Below, one piece after another: positions 28,830 through 37,200 of a DNA stretch of 55,241 nt. The DNA comes from Moorena bouillonii PNG. GTDB lineage: Bacteria; Cyanobacteriota; Cyanobacteriia; Cyanobacteriales; Coleofasciculaceae. The notes under the pieces were generated by a model. It saw only the letters and a list, made by a program, of their open reading frames with translations. It ran no database searches and was not told the origin of the DNA. Every line of letters starts with the position of its first letter. Within the stretch, counting starts at the first letter, position 1. Position numbers and translations under genes: made by a program. Location: contig NZ_MKZS01000001.1 in the NCBI RefSeq assembly GCF_001942495.1, positions 242,231 through 297,471 on the forward strand. Direction: 5' to 3'.

Positions 28830-30059
28830 ATGATACAACAAGCATTGTCCAAAAATTTTGCTCACACACAACCGATTTCATTATCAGAACATATTTGTCC
28901 CAACTGTGGAAACCAAGGATTGTCCCTATTTTATGAAGTACATAACGTACCAGTTCACAGTTGCTTAATGATGTCAACCCAGGAAGCAGCTCTAGACTTC
29001 CCTTGCGGTGATGTGGTTTTGGGGTTTTGTCAAGACTGCGGCTTCATCACTAATGTTTCCTTTGATCCCAGGTGGTCAGCTTACGCTCCCAATTATGAAG
29101 ACCAACAGAGTTTTTCCCCAACCTTCAATCAGTTTGCCCTTGATCTAGCCAATCATCTGATCGACAAATACGACCTTCATAACAAAGACATTATAGAGAT
29201 TGGTTGTAGCAAAGGAGATTTCCTCTTGCTGCTGTGCGAATTAGGTAACAATCGTGGTGTTGGTATTGACCCGTCTGCTGTAGTAGGACGAGTCCAGAGT
29301 GAAGCCGCTGACCGGGTCACCTTTATTCAAGACTATTACTCAGAGCGCTATGCTGAGTATGTAGGTGATTTTATCTGTTGTCGCCATACCCTAGAGCATA
29401 TTTATCCTACCGCTGAGTTTATTAGTACCGTGCGCCGCTCCATTGGCGATCGCCTCAATACCGTTGTGGTGTTTGAGATACCAGATACCATACGAGTACT
29501 CAAAGACTTAGCTTTTGAAGACATTTACTACGAACACTGCTCCTATTTCACCCCTGGATCCCTAGCGCGATTATTCCGTAACTGTGGCTTTGAAGTTACT
29601 GACCTGTATCGAGCTTATGGTGAACAATATTTGTTAATTGAAACCCGACCTGTCACCATCCCATCTGAGAAAGTACATCCTCTGGAAGAGAGTCTTGAGG
29701 AAGTTACTCAGCATGTCAAAAACTTCACCAACGAGATTAGCAAGAAGCTGGAGAATTGGAGGCAGCACTTAGAGCAGATGCATGCTCAAGGCAAGCGTGT
29801 TGTAGTTTGGGGTTCAGGTTCCAAGTGTGTGGCTTTTCTAACCACTCTTGATACCACAGACAAAATTGAATACGTTGTGGACATTAATCCCCATCGTCAT
29901 GGGAAATTTATCCCTGGCGTTGGTAAACAAATTATGGCACCAGAGTTTTTAAAGGAATACAGACCTGATCAGGTGATTGTCATGAATTCCATATATTGTT
30001 ATGAAATTCAGCAAATGTTGGATAAGATGGGAGTAACTACAGAGGTTATATCTCTATAA
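28830..30059 (+). CDS. Sugar C-methyltransferase-like protein, zinc domain intact
   Basis: 409 residues, same three-part architecture as 25029-26246. The zinc domain is complete: CPNCG (about 23-27) and CQDCGF (about 68-73). The SAM loop is IIEIGCSKGDFLLLL and then GIDPSA; RHTLEHIYPT and YYEHCSYFTPGSLARLF follow; the C-terminal domain has RVVVWGSGSKCVAFL and VVDINPHRHGKFIPG. Likely methylates or otherwise modifies a nucleotide sugar, or belongs to the related group of uncharacterised methyltransferases in glycan loci. A terminator-like hairpin follows. Confidence 0.87.
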   Translation: MIQQALSKNFAHTQPISLSEHICPNCGNQGLSLFYEVHNVPVHSCLMMSTQEAALDFPCGDVVLGFCQDCGFITNVSFDPRWSAYAPNYEDQQSFSPTFNQFALDLANHLIDKYDLHNKDIIEIGCSKGDFLLLLCELGNNRGVGIDPSAVVGRVQSEAADRVTFIQDYYSERYAEYVGDFICCRHTLEHIYPTAEFISTVRRSIGDRLNTVVVFEIPDTIRVLKDLAFEDIYYEHCSYFTPGSLARLFRNCGFEVTDLYRAYGEQYLLIETRPVTIPSEKVHPLEESLEEVTQHVKNFTNEISKKLENWRQHLEQMHAQGKRVVVWGSGSKCVAFLTTLDTTDKIEYVVDINPHRHGKFIPGVGKQIMAPEFLKEYRPDQVIVMNSIYCYEIQQMLDKMGVTTEVISL

Positions 30060-30080
30060 ACATCAGTCATTAGTCATGAG

Positions 30081-30122
30081 TTATGAGTCATAAGTCAAAA
30101 ATTAAAGACTTATGACTCATAA
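30081..30122. terminator. 16-bp perfect hairpin after the methyltransferase
   Basis: TTATGAGTCATAAGTC (30081-30096) pairs exactly with 30107-30122 across a 10-nt A-rich loop. No U run follows, and the unit TCATGAGT/TCATAAGT looks like local repeat expansion, so termination is only one reading. Confidence 0.5.
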
Positions 30123-30621
30123 ATTGTTTACTGGAGTTGTTTAGGTGTACTCGGGAACTATATTTTTTCTGCACAGACTTGGAAAAAATTTTTCCATCAG
30201 AAAGCACCCAGCAAAGTTTAGCAATAACCGAAGGATTGGATTCTTGCGGGGGAAAGAGTATTTGTCATTTGTCATTGTTTATTATTTGGTCGCCCCTTCA
30301 GGCCAAAATGGCAAATATACCAATAAGTTTTATGGTAAAAAAAAGTATGGTAAGTGAATAGGCTTACCAATTTTTTTTGATGATTAATTAATTGTTTATA
30401 GCGGTTTATCCTCCAATAAGGAGGTAGACCATAAGTCTCAATGAAAACATTTTTAGCTTCAAAATGTACCTCACCATACAAAAAAACACTATATTCTCCA
30501 TTATTATACCTTTCTCAGGGATACGGTTAACTTTTAATATTCAACATTCAACATTCAACTTTGAACATTCAACATTCAACATTTAAAGTTAAAATTAATA
30601 GTTTCAGTAATAAAAATAACC
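30123..30621. other. Intergenic with ATTCAAC repeats, no gene recognised
   Basis: About 500 bp with no convincing ORF. Short frames on both strands lack family motifs. From about 30538 to 30586 there are six ATTCAAC/ATTCAACTTTGA units just before the oxidase start. Confidence 0.5.
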
Positions 30622-31830
30622 ATGTACGACTTGGCGATTATTGGAGGAGGAATCATTGGCTTATCCACAGCCATGGCATTGGGTCAACGTTATCCAGATG
30701 CCAAAATTATGGTACTGGAAAAAGAGAGCAGTTGGGCGGCTCACCAAACTGGCAATAACAGTGGTGTGATTCATTCTGGAATCTACTACAAACCAGGGAG
30801 TTTCAAGGCTAAGTTTTGTTACGAAGGAAACCGCTCGATGGTGGCATTCTGCCAAAAGCATGGCATTGATTATGACATCTGTGGCAAAGTGATTGTAGCA
30901 ACTGAACCAGAAGAACTACCATTGCTGGATAGTCTTTACCAAAGGGGTTTGGAAAATGGTATAGAGATTGCCAAGATTACTGGTGAAGAGGTTAAGGAAA
31001 TTGAACCCCATGTCCGTTGTTTAGCTGGAATTCGAGTTTATTCGACTGGGATTGTAAACTACAAGCAGGTCTGTGAAAAATACGTTGAACTGGTTCGTGT
31101 CCAGGGAGGGGATTTACTTCTCAATAGTAAGGTTGAACAAATCCTGGAAACTGGGGATGGTTTAGTGCTGGAAACCAACAATGGTAACTATCCCACTCGC
31201 TTTGTGATCAACTGTGCTGGACTACATAGCGATCGCATTGCTAAGTTGGGTGATGCTGAGCCTCCAGCTAAAATCGTTCCTTTCCGGGGTGAGTACTATG
31301 AACTCAAGCCAGAGAAACGCTACCTAGTCAAGCACTTAATTTATCCAGTTCCTAATCCAAATTTTCCTTTCCTAGGGGTTCATTTCACCCGCATGATTGA
31401 TGGCAGTGTCCATGCTGGACCCAATGCTGTACTCAGTTTCAAGCGGGAAGGTTATCGAAAGACTGATTTTGACCTGCGAGATTTTGTGGAGGTCATGACC
31501 TATCCCGGTTTCTGGAAACTAGCTGTCAAACATGGAGACGCAGGAATTCAGGAAATCATCCGCTCCTTCAGTAAAGCTGCCTTTGTTAAGAGTTTGCAAC
31601 GGCTGATTCCTGAAATCCAAGCAGATGACTTAGTTCCCACCCATGCTGGGGTCAGAGCTCAAGCCTTAAAAAATGATGGCAAGTTGGTGGATGATTTTTT
31701 AATTGTCAATAGTCCTAAAGCAATGCATGTGTGTAACGCTCCCTCTCCTGGTGCTACGGCTTCTTTGGAGATTGGTAATGCGATCGCTAGTGAGATCCCG
31801 ACACTGAAAACTCTCGAAAGGGTGATCTGA
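30622..31830 (+). CDS. lhgO: L-2-hydroxyglutarate oxidase
   Basis: 402 residues, FAD-dependent. The N-terminal dinucleotide motif is LAIIGGGIIGLSTA with the ribose-binding Glu in VLEKE. NNSGVIHSGIYYKPGS is the family signature; VINCAGLHSDR and THAGVRAQAL follow. It oxidises L-2-hydroxyglutarate, a toxic by-product of central metabolism, to 2-oxoglutarate. It is co-directional with the flanking methyltransferase genes but separated by 560 bp and a hairpin, so a role in the sugar pathway is not implied, though oxidation of another 2-hydroxy acid cannot be excluded. Confidence 0.92.
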   Translation: MYDLAIIGGGIIGLSTAMALGQRYPDAKIMVLEKESSWAAHQTGNNSGVIHSGIYYKPGSFKAKFCYEGNRSMVAFCQKHGIDYDICGKVIVATEPEELPLLDSLYQRGLENGIEIAKITGEEVKEIEPHVRCLAGIRVYSTGIVNYKQVCEKYVELVRVQGGDLLLNSKVEQILETGDGLVLETNNGNYPTRFVINCAGLHSDRIAKLGDAEPPAKIVPFRGEYYELKPEKRYLVKHLIYPVPNPNFPFLGVHFTRMIDGSVHAGPNAVLSFKREGYRKTDFDLRDFVEVMTYPGFWKLAVKHGDAGIQEIIRSFSKAAFVKSLQRLIPEIQADDLVPTHAGVRAQALKNDGKLVDDFLIVNSPKAMHVCNAPSPGATASLEIGNAIASEIPTLKTLERVI

Positions 31831-31845
31831 CCCAAGTTTCCTTAA

Positions 31846-31890
31846 AAGCTATCAGCCGTCAGCTATCAGCCGTCAGCTGATAGCTGATTA
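31846..31890. repeat. AGCTATCAGCCGTC repeats
   Basis: Two and a half units of AGCTATCAGCCGTC end in CAGCTGATAGCTG, a palindrome. Related AGCTGATAGCTG units occur at about 50877-50902 and 52754-52775. Confidence 0.75.
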
Positions 31891-31933
31891 TTTGTACTTT
31901 CCCTGTACTAGTCTCATGGAGTGAAAACTTGAA

Positions 31934-32200
31934 ATGAACAGGTTATCTAACCACAACTGTCCTGTATGTGCCTCTGCCGATTTAGAGGTGTTTTTTGAAA
32001 TGTTGGCGGTGCCAGTGTACTGTAATCTCCTGTGGCGATCGCGTCAAACTGCTCAAAACTGTCCTAAGGGAGATATCAAATTAGGGTTCTGTCCTAGCTG
32101 TGGTTTTATTAGCAACCTAGCGTTTGACCCTATCTATGAACAGGAGATTCGACAGTTGTGCAAAAATCTAGGTCTAACTCCTGAGCTAATGTGTGTTTGA
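31934..32200 (+). pseudogene. Zinc domain of a methyltransferase, rest of gene missing
   Basis: 88 residues. MNRLSNHNCPVCASADLEVF, then VPVYCNLLW, CPKGDIKLGFCPSCGFISNL and AFDPIYE align with the zinc domain of 28830-30059 (CPNCG, VPVHSCL, CGDVVLGFCQDCGFITNVSFDP). After this point the SAM-binding domain should follow. Instead the frame ends after 18 unrelated residues. It is therefore a 3'-deleted third member of this methyltransferase family. A separate use of the free zinc domain is possible but unsupported. Confidence 0.75.
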
Positions 32201-32295
32201 CTGTCTTTTAACCTTGGCTTTGGTGATATCAAGTCCAGTTGAATACCCATGATCAAGAAGATTGATGGGGACATTGTCAAATAGGTCCTTTGAAG

Positions 32296-32523
32296 TCAAC
32301 CGCCGCCAACAATTGTGACAATTTCCAGCTGGTCTCCCTCCTGCATTTGAGTCTGGTTCCAAAACTGCCGATGGAGAATTTCACCATTATATTCTACTGC
32401 CACCAGGCGCGGATTTAAGCCTAGCTGTTCTAATAGCTGGGGTAGTTTAGTGTCACAAGAGCAGGTACGGGATTCACCATTAACTTCAAGGGTAATTTGA
32501 GTTGTGTTGTTAGAAATCATCAA
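32296..32523 (-). CDS. thiS: Sulfur carrier protein ThiS
   Basis: 75 residues with a ubiquitin-like fold. ITLEVNGE opens the first strand and the C terminus is VTIVGGG, ending in the Gly-Gly that is adenylated and thiocarboxylated. It delivers sulfur for the thiazole half of thiamine. Co-directional with thiE, 83 bp upstream, so likely one transcript. Confidence 0.93.
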   Translation of the reverse strand: MMISNNTTQITLEVNGESRTCSCDTKLPQLLEQLGLNPRLVAVEYNGEILHRQFWNQTQMQEGDQLEIVTIVGGG

Positions 32524-32606
32524 TGAATATTCACCACCAAGCTGTTAAAAATTAGTCACCATTACTAAATACCTAACACGTCCAACTATTATCAAGTTTG
32601 ATGACA

Positions 32607-33689
32607 TTAGGGTTTAGAAACCCCAGCTTCAAGAGATCGAAGAGTGTGCTCTCGTTTGAGCTGGGACAGAAAATATTGAGTCACTAGAGTTGGTTGTTCC
32701 GCCTCCATGATTCCCCGGACAACCGCCACTCGTTGAGCTCCGGCATCCAAGACATAGTTTAAATTGTTTGGATCAATTCCCCCAATTGCAAACCATGGAA
32801 TTGTAGCATGCTCTTTAGCATACTTGACATAATCCAAACCAGCAGCTGGCTTACTCGGTTTAGTAGGGGTTTCATAGACCGGTCCAACACCAATATAATC
32901 TGCTCCTTCAGCAATTGCCCGGTGTAGTTCATCAGGGTTAGTAGTCGAGCAACCAATGATACGCTGGGAGCCGAGTAGCTGCCGTGCTAAGGAAATTGGT
33001 ACATCCTGTTGTCCGATATGAACTCCATCAGCCTCCACTGCCAGAGCTAAATCTACCCGGTCATTCATAATAAACAAAGCACCATAGTGATGGCACAGCT
33101 GGCACAATTTCTGAGCATCAGCTAGTTTGTCCCCATCATCTGCTTGTTTTTCCCGGTACTGTACCAAGGTTAGTCCACCTTGGAGGGCAGCCTCTACCTT
33201 GGCAAACCACTGGTCTGACAAGGATGTAATCAAGTAGAGATGCGATCGCTCTAGCAACTGATGACGCTGATATCCCAGTAAATTGCTTTCTAGGCTGTAA
33301 ACCCGATAGCGCATCTGCTTAAAGGCGATCCCCATCTGAGCATCGTATAGCTTACCATATTCTTCCAACACCCGTAGTGCTTCTTGCACCCGACACAAAT
33401 TAGCCTGTAAAAGCTGCTGAATGCTGGAACGTCGTTCTTCCTGGGGATGAGTTAGTCCAGTCCCTGGATCTCCTGAGGTATCTCGGAAGATCCTGATTTC
33501 CGAGCTGTGCCAACGGGCTAATTCCTGGCGCATTTCCTTGCACTCCCCAGCCATCTGGGCGCTGTTGAGACCAAAGCGGCACCACTCCTCAATAATTCGC
33601 AAGCCTTCTCTAGCTCGGTCTAAATTTGCATCCAAAATTCGGCAAATCGCCGCTTTTTGAACCATAATGCCGCTGTCTTGCTCTTCCAT
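32607..33689 (-). CDS. thiE: Thiamine-phosphate synthase, long cyanobacterial form
   Basis: 360 residues. The N-terminal ~145 residues (ILDANLDRAREGLRIIEEW, LLQANLCRVQEALRVLEEYG) are a helical domain found fused to ThiE in cyanobacteria and some other phyla. The C-terminal TIM barrel joins HMP-PP with thiazole phosphate: LYLITS, LVQYREKQ (diphosphate-binding Arg and Lys), FIMNDRVDLALAV, ADGVHIGQQD, IGCSTTN, YIGVGPVYETPTKP and AIGGI. A second ATG at codon 9 is an alternative start. Upstream of thiS. Confidence 0.95.
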   Translation of the reverse strand: MEEQDSGIMVQKAAICRILDANLDRAREGLRIIEEWCRFGLNSAQMAGECKEMRQELARWHSSEIRIFRDTSGDPGTGLTHPQEERRSSIQQLLQANLCRVQEALRVLEEYGKLYDAQMGIAFKQMRYRVYSLESNLLGYQRHQLLERSHLYLITSLSDQWFAKVEAALQGGLTLVQYREKQADDGDKLADAQKLCQLCHHYGALFIMNDRVDLALAVEADGVHIGQQDVPISLARQLLGSQRIIGCSTTNPDELHRAIAEGADYIGVGPVYETPTKPSKPAAGLDYVKYAKEHATIPWFAIGGIDPNNLNYVLDAGAQRVAVVRGIMEAEQPTLVTQYFLSQLKREHTLRSLEAGVSKP

Positions 33690-33894
33690 TACTAACTACT
33701 CCATTATTATCTATCCTAACAGTGGATGGAAAGCTTGTTTCTGTGGTCAGTAACCTTTAGCAACGGACACATTTCAAGTGATAAATGATTACAAATAGAT
33801 TACAACTATCCTAGTTTATGGATACGATCAAGCTTGACATTCAACTCAACTGTTATGTCAAATTCCATGAACATTGGACTAAAGGAGAACAGCC
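33690..33894. other. Divergent spacer between thiE and the beta-helix gene
   Basis: The two genes face away from each other, so both promoters should be here. AAAGGAGAAC at 33881-33890 gives the plus-strand gene a good ribosome binding site. Confidence 0.45.
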
Positions 33895-36108
33895 ATGAGT
33901 TTGATCATAATTAACACTATAGAATTAACTATTTACCTTCGCTTAGCGTGGCCCAAGGCCAATCCCGTAGCGTGGCAGAAGGCCAATCATTCCCACTGCC
34001 ATCACCAACATCACCAACATCAGCCTAGACCCTTTGATCTTGGGTTACCAGTAACAACGATTTTGCTGGGATTAACCTTTAGCATCTTCAGCCAAGTTAT
34101 CCCTTCAAAAATGGTGCCACTAGGATTAGGAGGAACCACAGCTTTAGCCCAATCAACTCAGGATGATCGGGGAATCAAAATGGATTATACCATAGAAAGC
34201 AAATTTTTGTTTGTAAACCCAGTTACCGGAAACGACAGTAGTGGTGATGGCACCCAGGATTCACCGTTGAAAACTATCACTCAGGCGCTACAAGCTGCCC
34301 AGACCAATACTGTGATTGTACTCTCTAGGGGTATCTACAGCAGTGAAATGGGTGAAACCTTCCCCCTACTTCTGAAACCCGGTATCAAGCTACAGGGCAA
34401 CCCCCGCACTAGAGGTCACGATGTGGTGATTCGCGGCGGTGGTACCTTTGTTAGTGCCACGGCTGCTAGTCACGATGTCCTAATCGTAGGTGCTGACCAA
34501 ACAATTATTTCTGGCGTAACCCTTAACAATACTAATCCAGAAGGTTATGGTTTGTGGCTGGAAGTCGGTTCGGTTTTAGTGGAAGACAATACCTTAACTG
34601 GGAATAGCAAAAGCGGGATTGCTGTGGAGGGAAATAGTACACCAACAATTCGCAGTAACTACTTCTACAAGAATAAAGGAAATGGGCTCAGCATTTACGG
34701 AACCTCAAACACTCAAGTGGATGACAATGTATTTGAAAATAATGACTTAGGAATTCTGATTGCCGAAAACGTTGCACCCCATATCGTTAATAATCGCATC
34801 ACTGGCAATAAAAATGGGGTAGTGGTTGAAACCAATGCTCAACCATTTTTCCAGAATAACCTGATTGAAAATTCCCAACTGGATGGATTAGTCCTCAAGG
34901 TGGGAGCTAATCCGGATTGGGGAAATTCAACAGAATCAACAAACAATACATTAAACAATAAATTAAACAATATATTTCGAGGGAATGGGCGGTTTGATAT
35001 TAACAATCAGGACTCTGAGCCTACTGTGATCGCTTTTGGTAATCAGCTAGAAGAGGAAACTAACAGTGAGGTTAATTCAGGGGAAACTGAAAACGATATC
35101 ATTCAAGAGTCGGAGGTTGAAACACCAGCTGTTAGTAAACCAGCTGTTAGTAAACCAGCTAGTACACCTGATGCTTCTGACAACCAAGCCGTTGTCATGG
35201 CAGAAAACTCTAATCACTCACAGAAGACTACACCTAATTCTCAGGAGAATCCCACTACCCCCAGCCAAGTCGTCCCATCCCAACCACCTGCCGAGAAGGA
35301 ACCTACAAAGGAACCGACATCTGCTCAGGTCTCAGCAGCTTCATTTCCTGTTCCATCGAGTTTGGAGTCTCAGCCATCTACCTCGACTGATAATATCGGC
35401 AAAGACACAGCACTAGATAATTCTGCAAGTACTGAATCTTCTAGAGCAGCAGCAAGGTCCCAAACTGAGAGTCAGCAAACCTCTGAAACCCAACAGCCTT
35501 CTGATGCTAGGACTCAACGTTCACATTCTGAACCCCTGACACCCCTGACTCTGAAAGTTATTCAAAATCAGGAGCAGTCATCTTTTGAGGAACCAACATC
35601 TCCAGCCAAACCAGGAGAGGATTCTAGCAGTTTTACTCCAGCTTCACCGTCACAGGAAGTGATTGATGGGTCAAGTGACAGGTCAAAACCAACACCGGCA
35701 GCAGCCTCGACTGAGGACGTTAACGTTATGATGTCAATGTCTAGTCAGATCACTACACCGGTTAATCAAAATACTAGTAATCAAAATACTAGTGCTAGCT
35801 CCAATTCAGGTAGCTCAATTCCAGTGTTTTCTACAAGTACCCAATCAAACTCGGAACAAAGGGGACCTCAAGGGAATAATCCTACTTCAGCTCTACCCAG
35901 TCAGGGTTACCGGATTTTGGTAAATGCTGAGAGTGAGCAGCAACAAGATTTAATGCGATCGCTAATTCCCGATTCTTTCCTGACTTCCTTTGAAGGAAGA
36001 ACTGTGATGCAAGCCGGATTGTTCACAACCCTCGAAAATATTGATCGGGTGCTGAAATTACTCAGTAGTTATGGTTTGAGCACCACTATTGTGCCTCTAA
36101 ATTACTGA
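33895..36108 (+). CDS. Secreted right-handed beta-helix protein (DUF1565) with a Ser/Pro/Gln-rich stalk
   Basis: 737 residues. An N-terminal basic/His-rich segment precedes a hydrophobic stretch (LPVTTILLGLTFSIFSQVIP, about 50-70) and an ALAQ cleavage-like site near 90. FVNPVTGNDSSGDGTQDSPL opens a DUF1565/pectate-lyase-like beta-helix (about 104-365) with NosD-type turns (GLWLEVG, GNSKSGIAVEGNS, NGLSIYG). A low-complexity linker of ~290 residues follows, including a 15-bp repeat encoding AVSKP twice. The last ~70 residues (YRILVNAESEQQQDLMRSLI ... AGLFTTLENIDRVLKLLSSYG) look like a SPOR-type peptidoglycan-binding fold. Residues about 15-31 (LRLAWPKANPVAWQKAN) are encoded by two copies of the palindromic CGTAGCGTGGC repeat. 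Probably cell-surface or periplasmic. Confidence 0.8.
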   Translation: MSLIIINTIELTIYLRLAWPKANPVAWQKANHSHCHHQHHQHQPRPFDLGLPVTTILLGLTFSIFSQVIPSKMVPLGLGGTTALAQSTQDDRGIKMDYTIESKFLFVNPVTGNDSSGDGTQDSPLKTITQALQAAQTNTVIVLSRGIYSSEMGETFPLLLKPGIKLQGNPRTRGHDVVIRGGGTFVSATAASHDVLIVGADQTIISGVTLNNTNPEGYGLWLEVGSVLVEDNTLTGNSKSGIAVEGNSTPTIRSNYFYKNKGNGLSIYGTSNTQVDDNVFENNDLGILIAENVAPHIVNNRITGNKNGVVVETNAQPFFQNNLIENSQLDGLVLKVGANPDWGNSTESTNNTLNNKLNNIFRGNGRFDINNQDSEPTVIAFGNQLEEETNSEVNSGETENDIIQESEVETPAVSKPAVSKPASTPDASDNQAVVMAENSNHSQKTTPNSQENPTTPSQVVPSQPPAEKEPTKEPTSAQVSAASFPVPSSLESQPSTSTDNIGKDTALDNSASTESSRAAARSQTESQQTSETQQPSDARTQRSHSEPLTPLTLKVIQNQEQSSFEEPTSPAKPGEDSSSFTPASPSQEVIDGSSDRSKPTPAAASTEDVNVMMSMSSQITTPVNQNTSNQNTSASSNSGSSIPVFSTSTQSNSEQRGPQGNNPTSALPSQGYRILVNAESEQQQDLMRSLIPDSFLTSFEGRTVMQAGLFTTLENIDRVLKLLSSYGLSTTIVPLNY

Positions 36109-36186
36109 TCAGACCAAAGAGGGAATAATGTTATTTCTAGTTTAAAGGTATTCCAGAGAAGTTAGGATATTGACGATCTCTGTTGA

Positions 36187-36822
36187 CTATCTATTGAATA
36201 AAATAAATTCCCGGAGCAATTCTAAAAGCTCTAATGAAATCTCATGACCCATATCTAATTCTCTGTACTGCACTGCTGCTCCCGAGTTGAGCAAATAATC
36301 TCGTAACCGGTGAGCAGCACTTAAAGGAACAACCGTATCTTGTCTACCATGGACAATTAAAATGGACGGCAAGGATGAATCAACCTTTTGAGGGGTTCGA
36401 TGCATATAGCCACTCAAGGACGCTAAACCTGCCAGGGGTAAGGTTAACCCTACATCTAGAGCCATTGCCCCACCTTGAGAAAAGCCACACAAAATTGTGG
36501 AGGACAGGGGAATACCTGTAAAACCTTGAAGAGAATTGAGCCAGTAGTTCAAGCGCTCTTCGCTTTCTTCTAATCCTCGATAGTCGTCTCTTGCCAAGTC
36601 GTACCACATTCTGCCACCAGTTACCTGAGGGTGGCTAAAAGGAGCATCGGGAATTAAAAATTGGGTGTTGGGCAAGTTTAACGATGGCACTAGAGATGCC
36701 ACAGCTTGAGCATTAGCACCCCAACCGTGTAACGCTACGACCAATCGTGCTGGTCGTTGACCGTTTGCTGGTGGAATTGAAATCGCTTCGAGAGACAGGC
36801 CTCTTACTCCTGAAGAACACAA
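36187..36822 (-). CDS. Phospholipase/carboxylesterase family alpha/beta hydrolase
   Basis: About 211 residues. The oxyanion region is VVALHGWGANA, the nucleophile elbow GFSQGGAMAL, the acid HGRQDTVVPL and the late His DMGHEIS, the complete triad of the YpfH/carboxylesterase group. Substrate unknown; probably short acyl esters. The frame opens with a TTG at 36822 and no good ribosome binding site, so the true start is uncertain. It converges with the beta-helix gene. Confidence 0.88.
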   Translation of the reverse strand: MCSSGVRGLSLEAISIPPANGQRPARLVVALHGWGANAQAVASLVPSLNLPNTQFLIPDAPFSHPQVTGGRMWYDLARDDYRGLEESEERLNYWLNSLQGFTGIPLSSTILCGFSQGGAMALDVGLTLPLAGLASLSGYMHRTPQKVDSSLPSILIVHGRQDTVVPLSAAHRLRDYLLNSGAAVQYRELDMGHEISLELLELLREFILFNR

Positions 36823-37068
36823 CGGATCAGCATTCCAGATAGATGGGCTGAACTAGCGCACATTGACCCTCTCCCCTAGGGAGTAGGTTTGGGGAATTAA
36901 TCGGGGCTGCAACTAAAGATAAGCCGAATAGCGAACTTTATGGCGCGCTTTTCTGGTTTCAGCCCAAGATATCTGTTAGTCTGAGAATCCTATCACCAAT
37001 CCGCTACATTTGTAAAGCTGTCGTGCTTTAGGATAATGTGGCGAACACTATCAACAGTAATGGCTCCG
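36823..37068. other. Intergenic before the IS element, nothing recognised
   Basis: No ORF or strong repeat; contains CTCTCCCCTAGGGAGTAGG, a short palindromic stretch. Confidence 0.4.
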
Positions 37069-37200
37069 TGACATACTCCCGACGTTGCCCTAACGGGACA
37101 ACGCGGGCTTCTTGCCAACACCAGGTATTCCTATCGGGCTTTGCCCGACGCTACGCGAACGGTTGCTCGGCAAGCTTTACTTCTGACGGGATGCCCCACC
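37069..37200 (-). ncRNA. Candidate omega RNA (reRNA) of TnpB
   Basis: In this family the guide RNA is made from the 3' end of tnpB and the element's right end. Here the segment after the zinc ribbon codons contains strong inverted repeats (CCCGCGTTG..CAACG...; GGGCTTTGCCCG) and ends at the element boundary, beyond which the guide would lie. Existence is inferred from family knowledge. Confidence 0.35.

Noticed and set aside
30137-30481. Short frames between the methyltransferase and the oxidase (about 70 residues, both strands)
   Set aside because: Lysine- and phenylalanine-rich AT translations without recognisable motifs or ribosome binding sites. I could not link them to any gene family.
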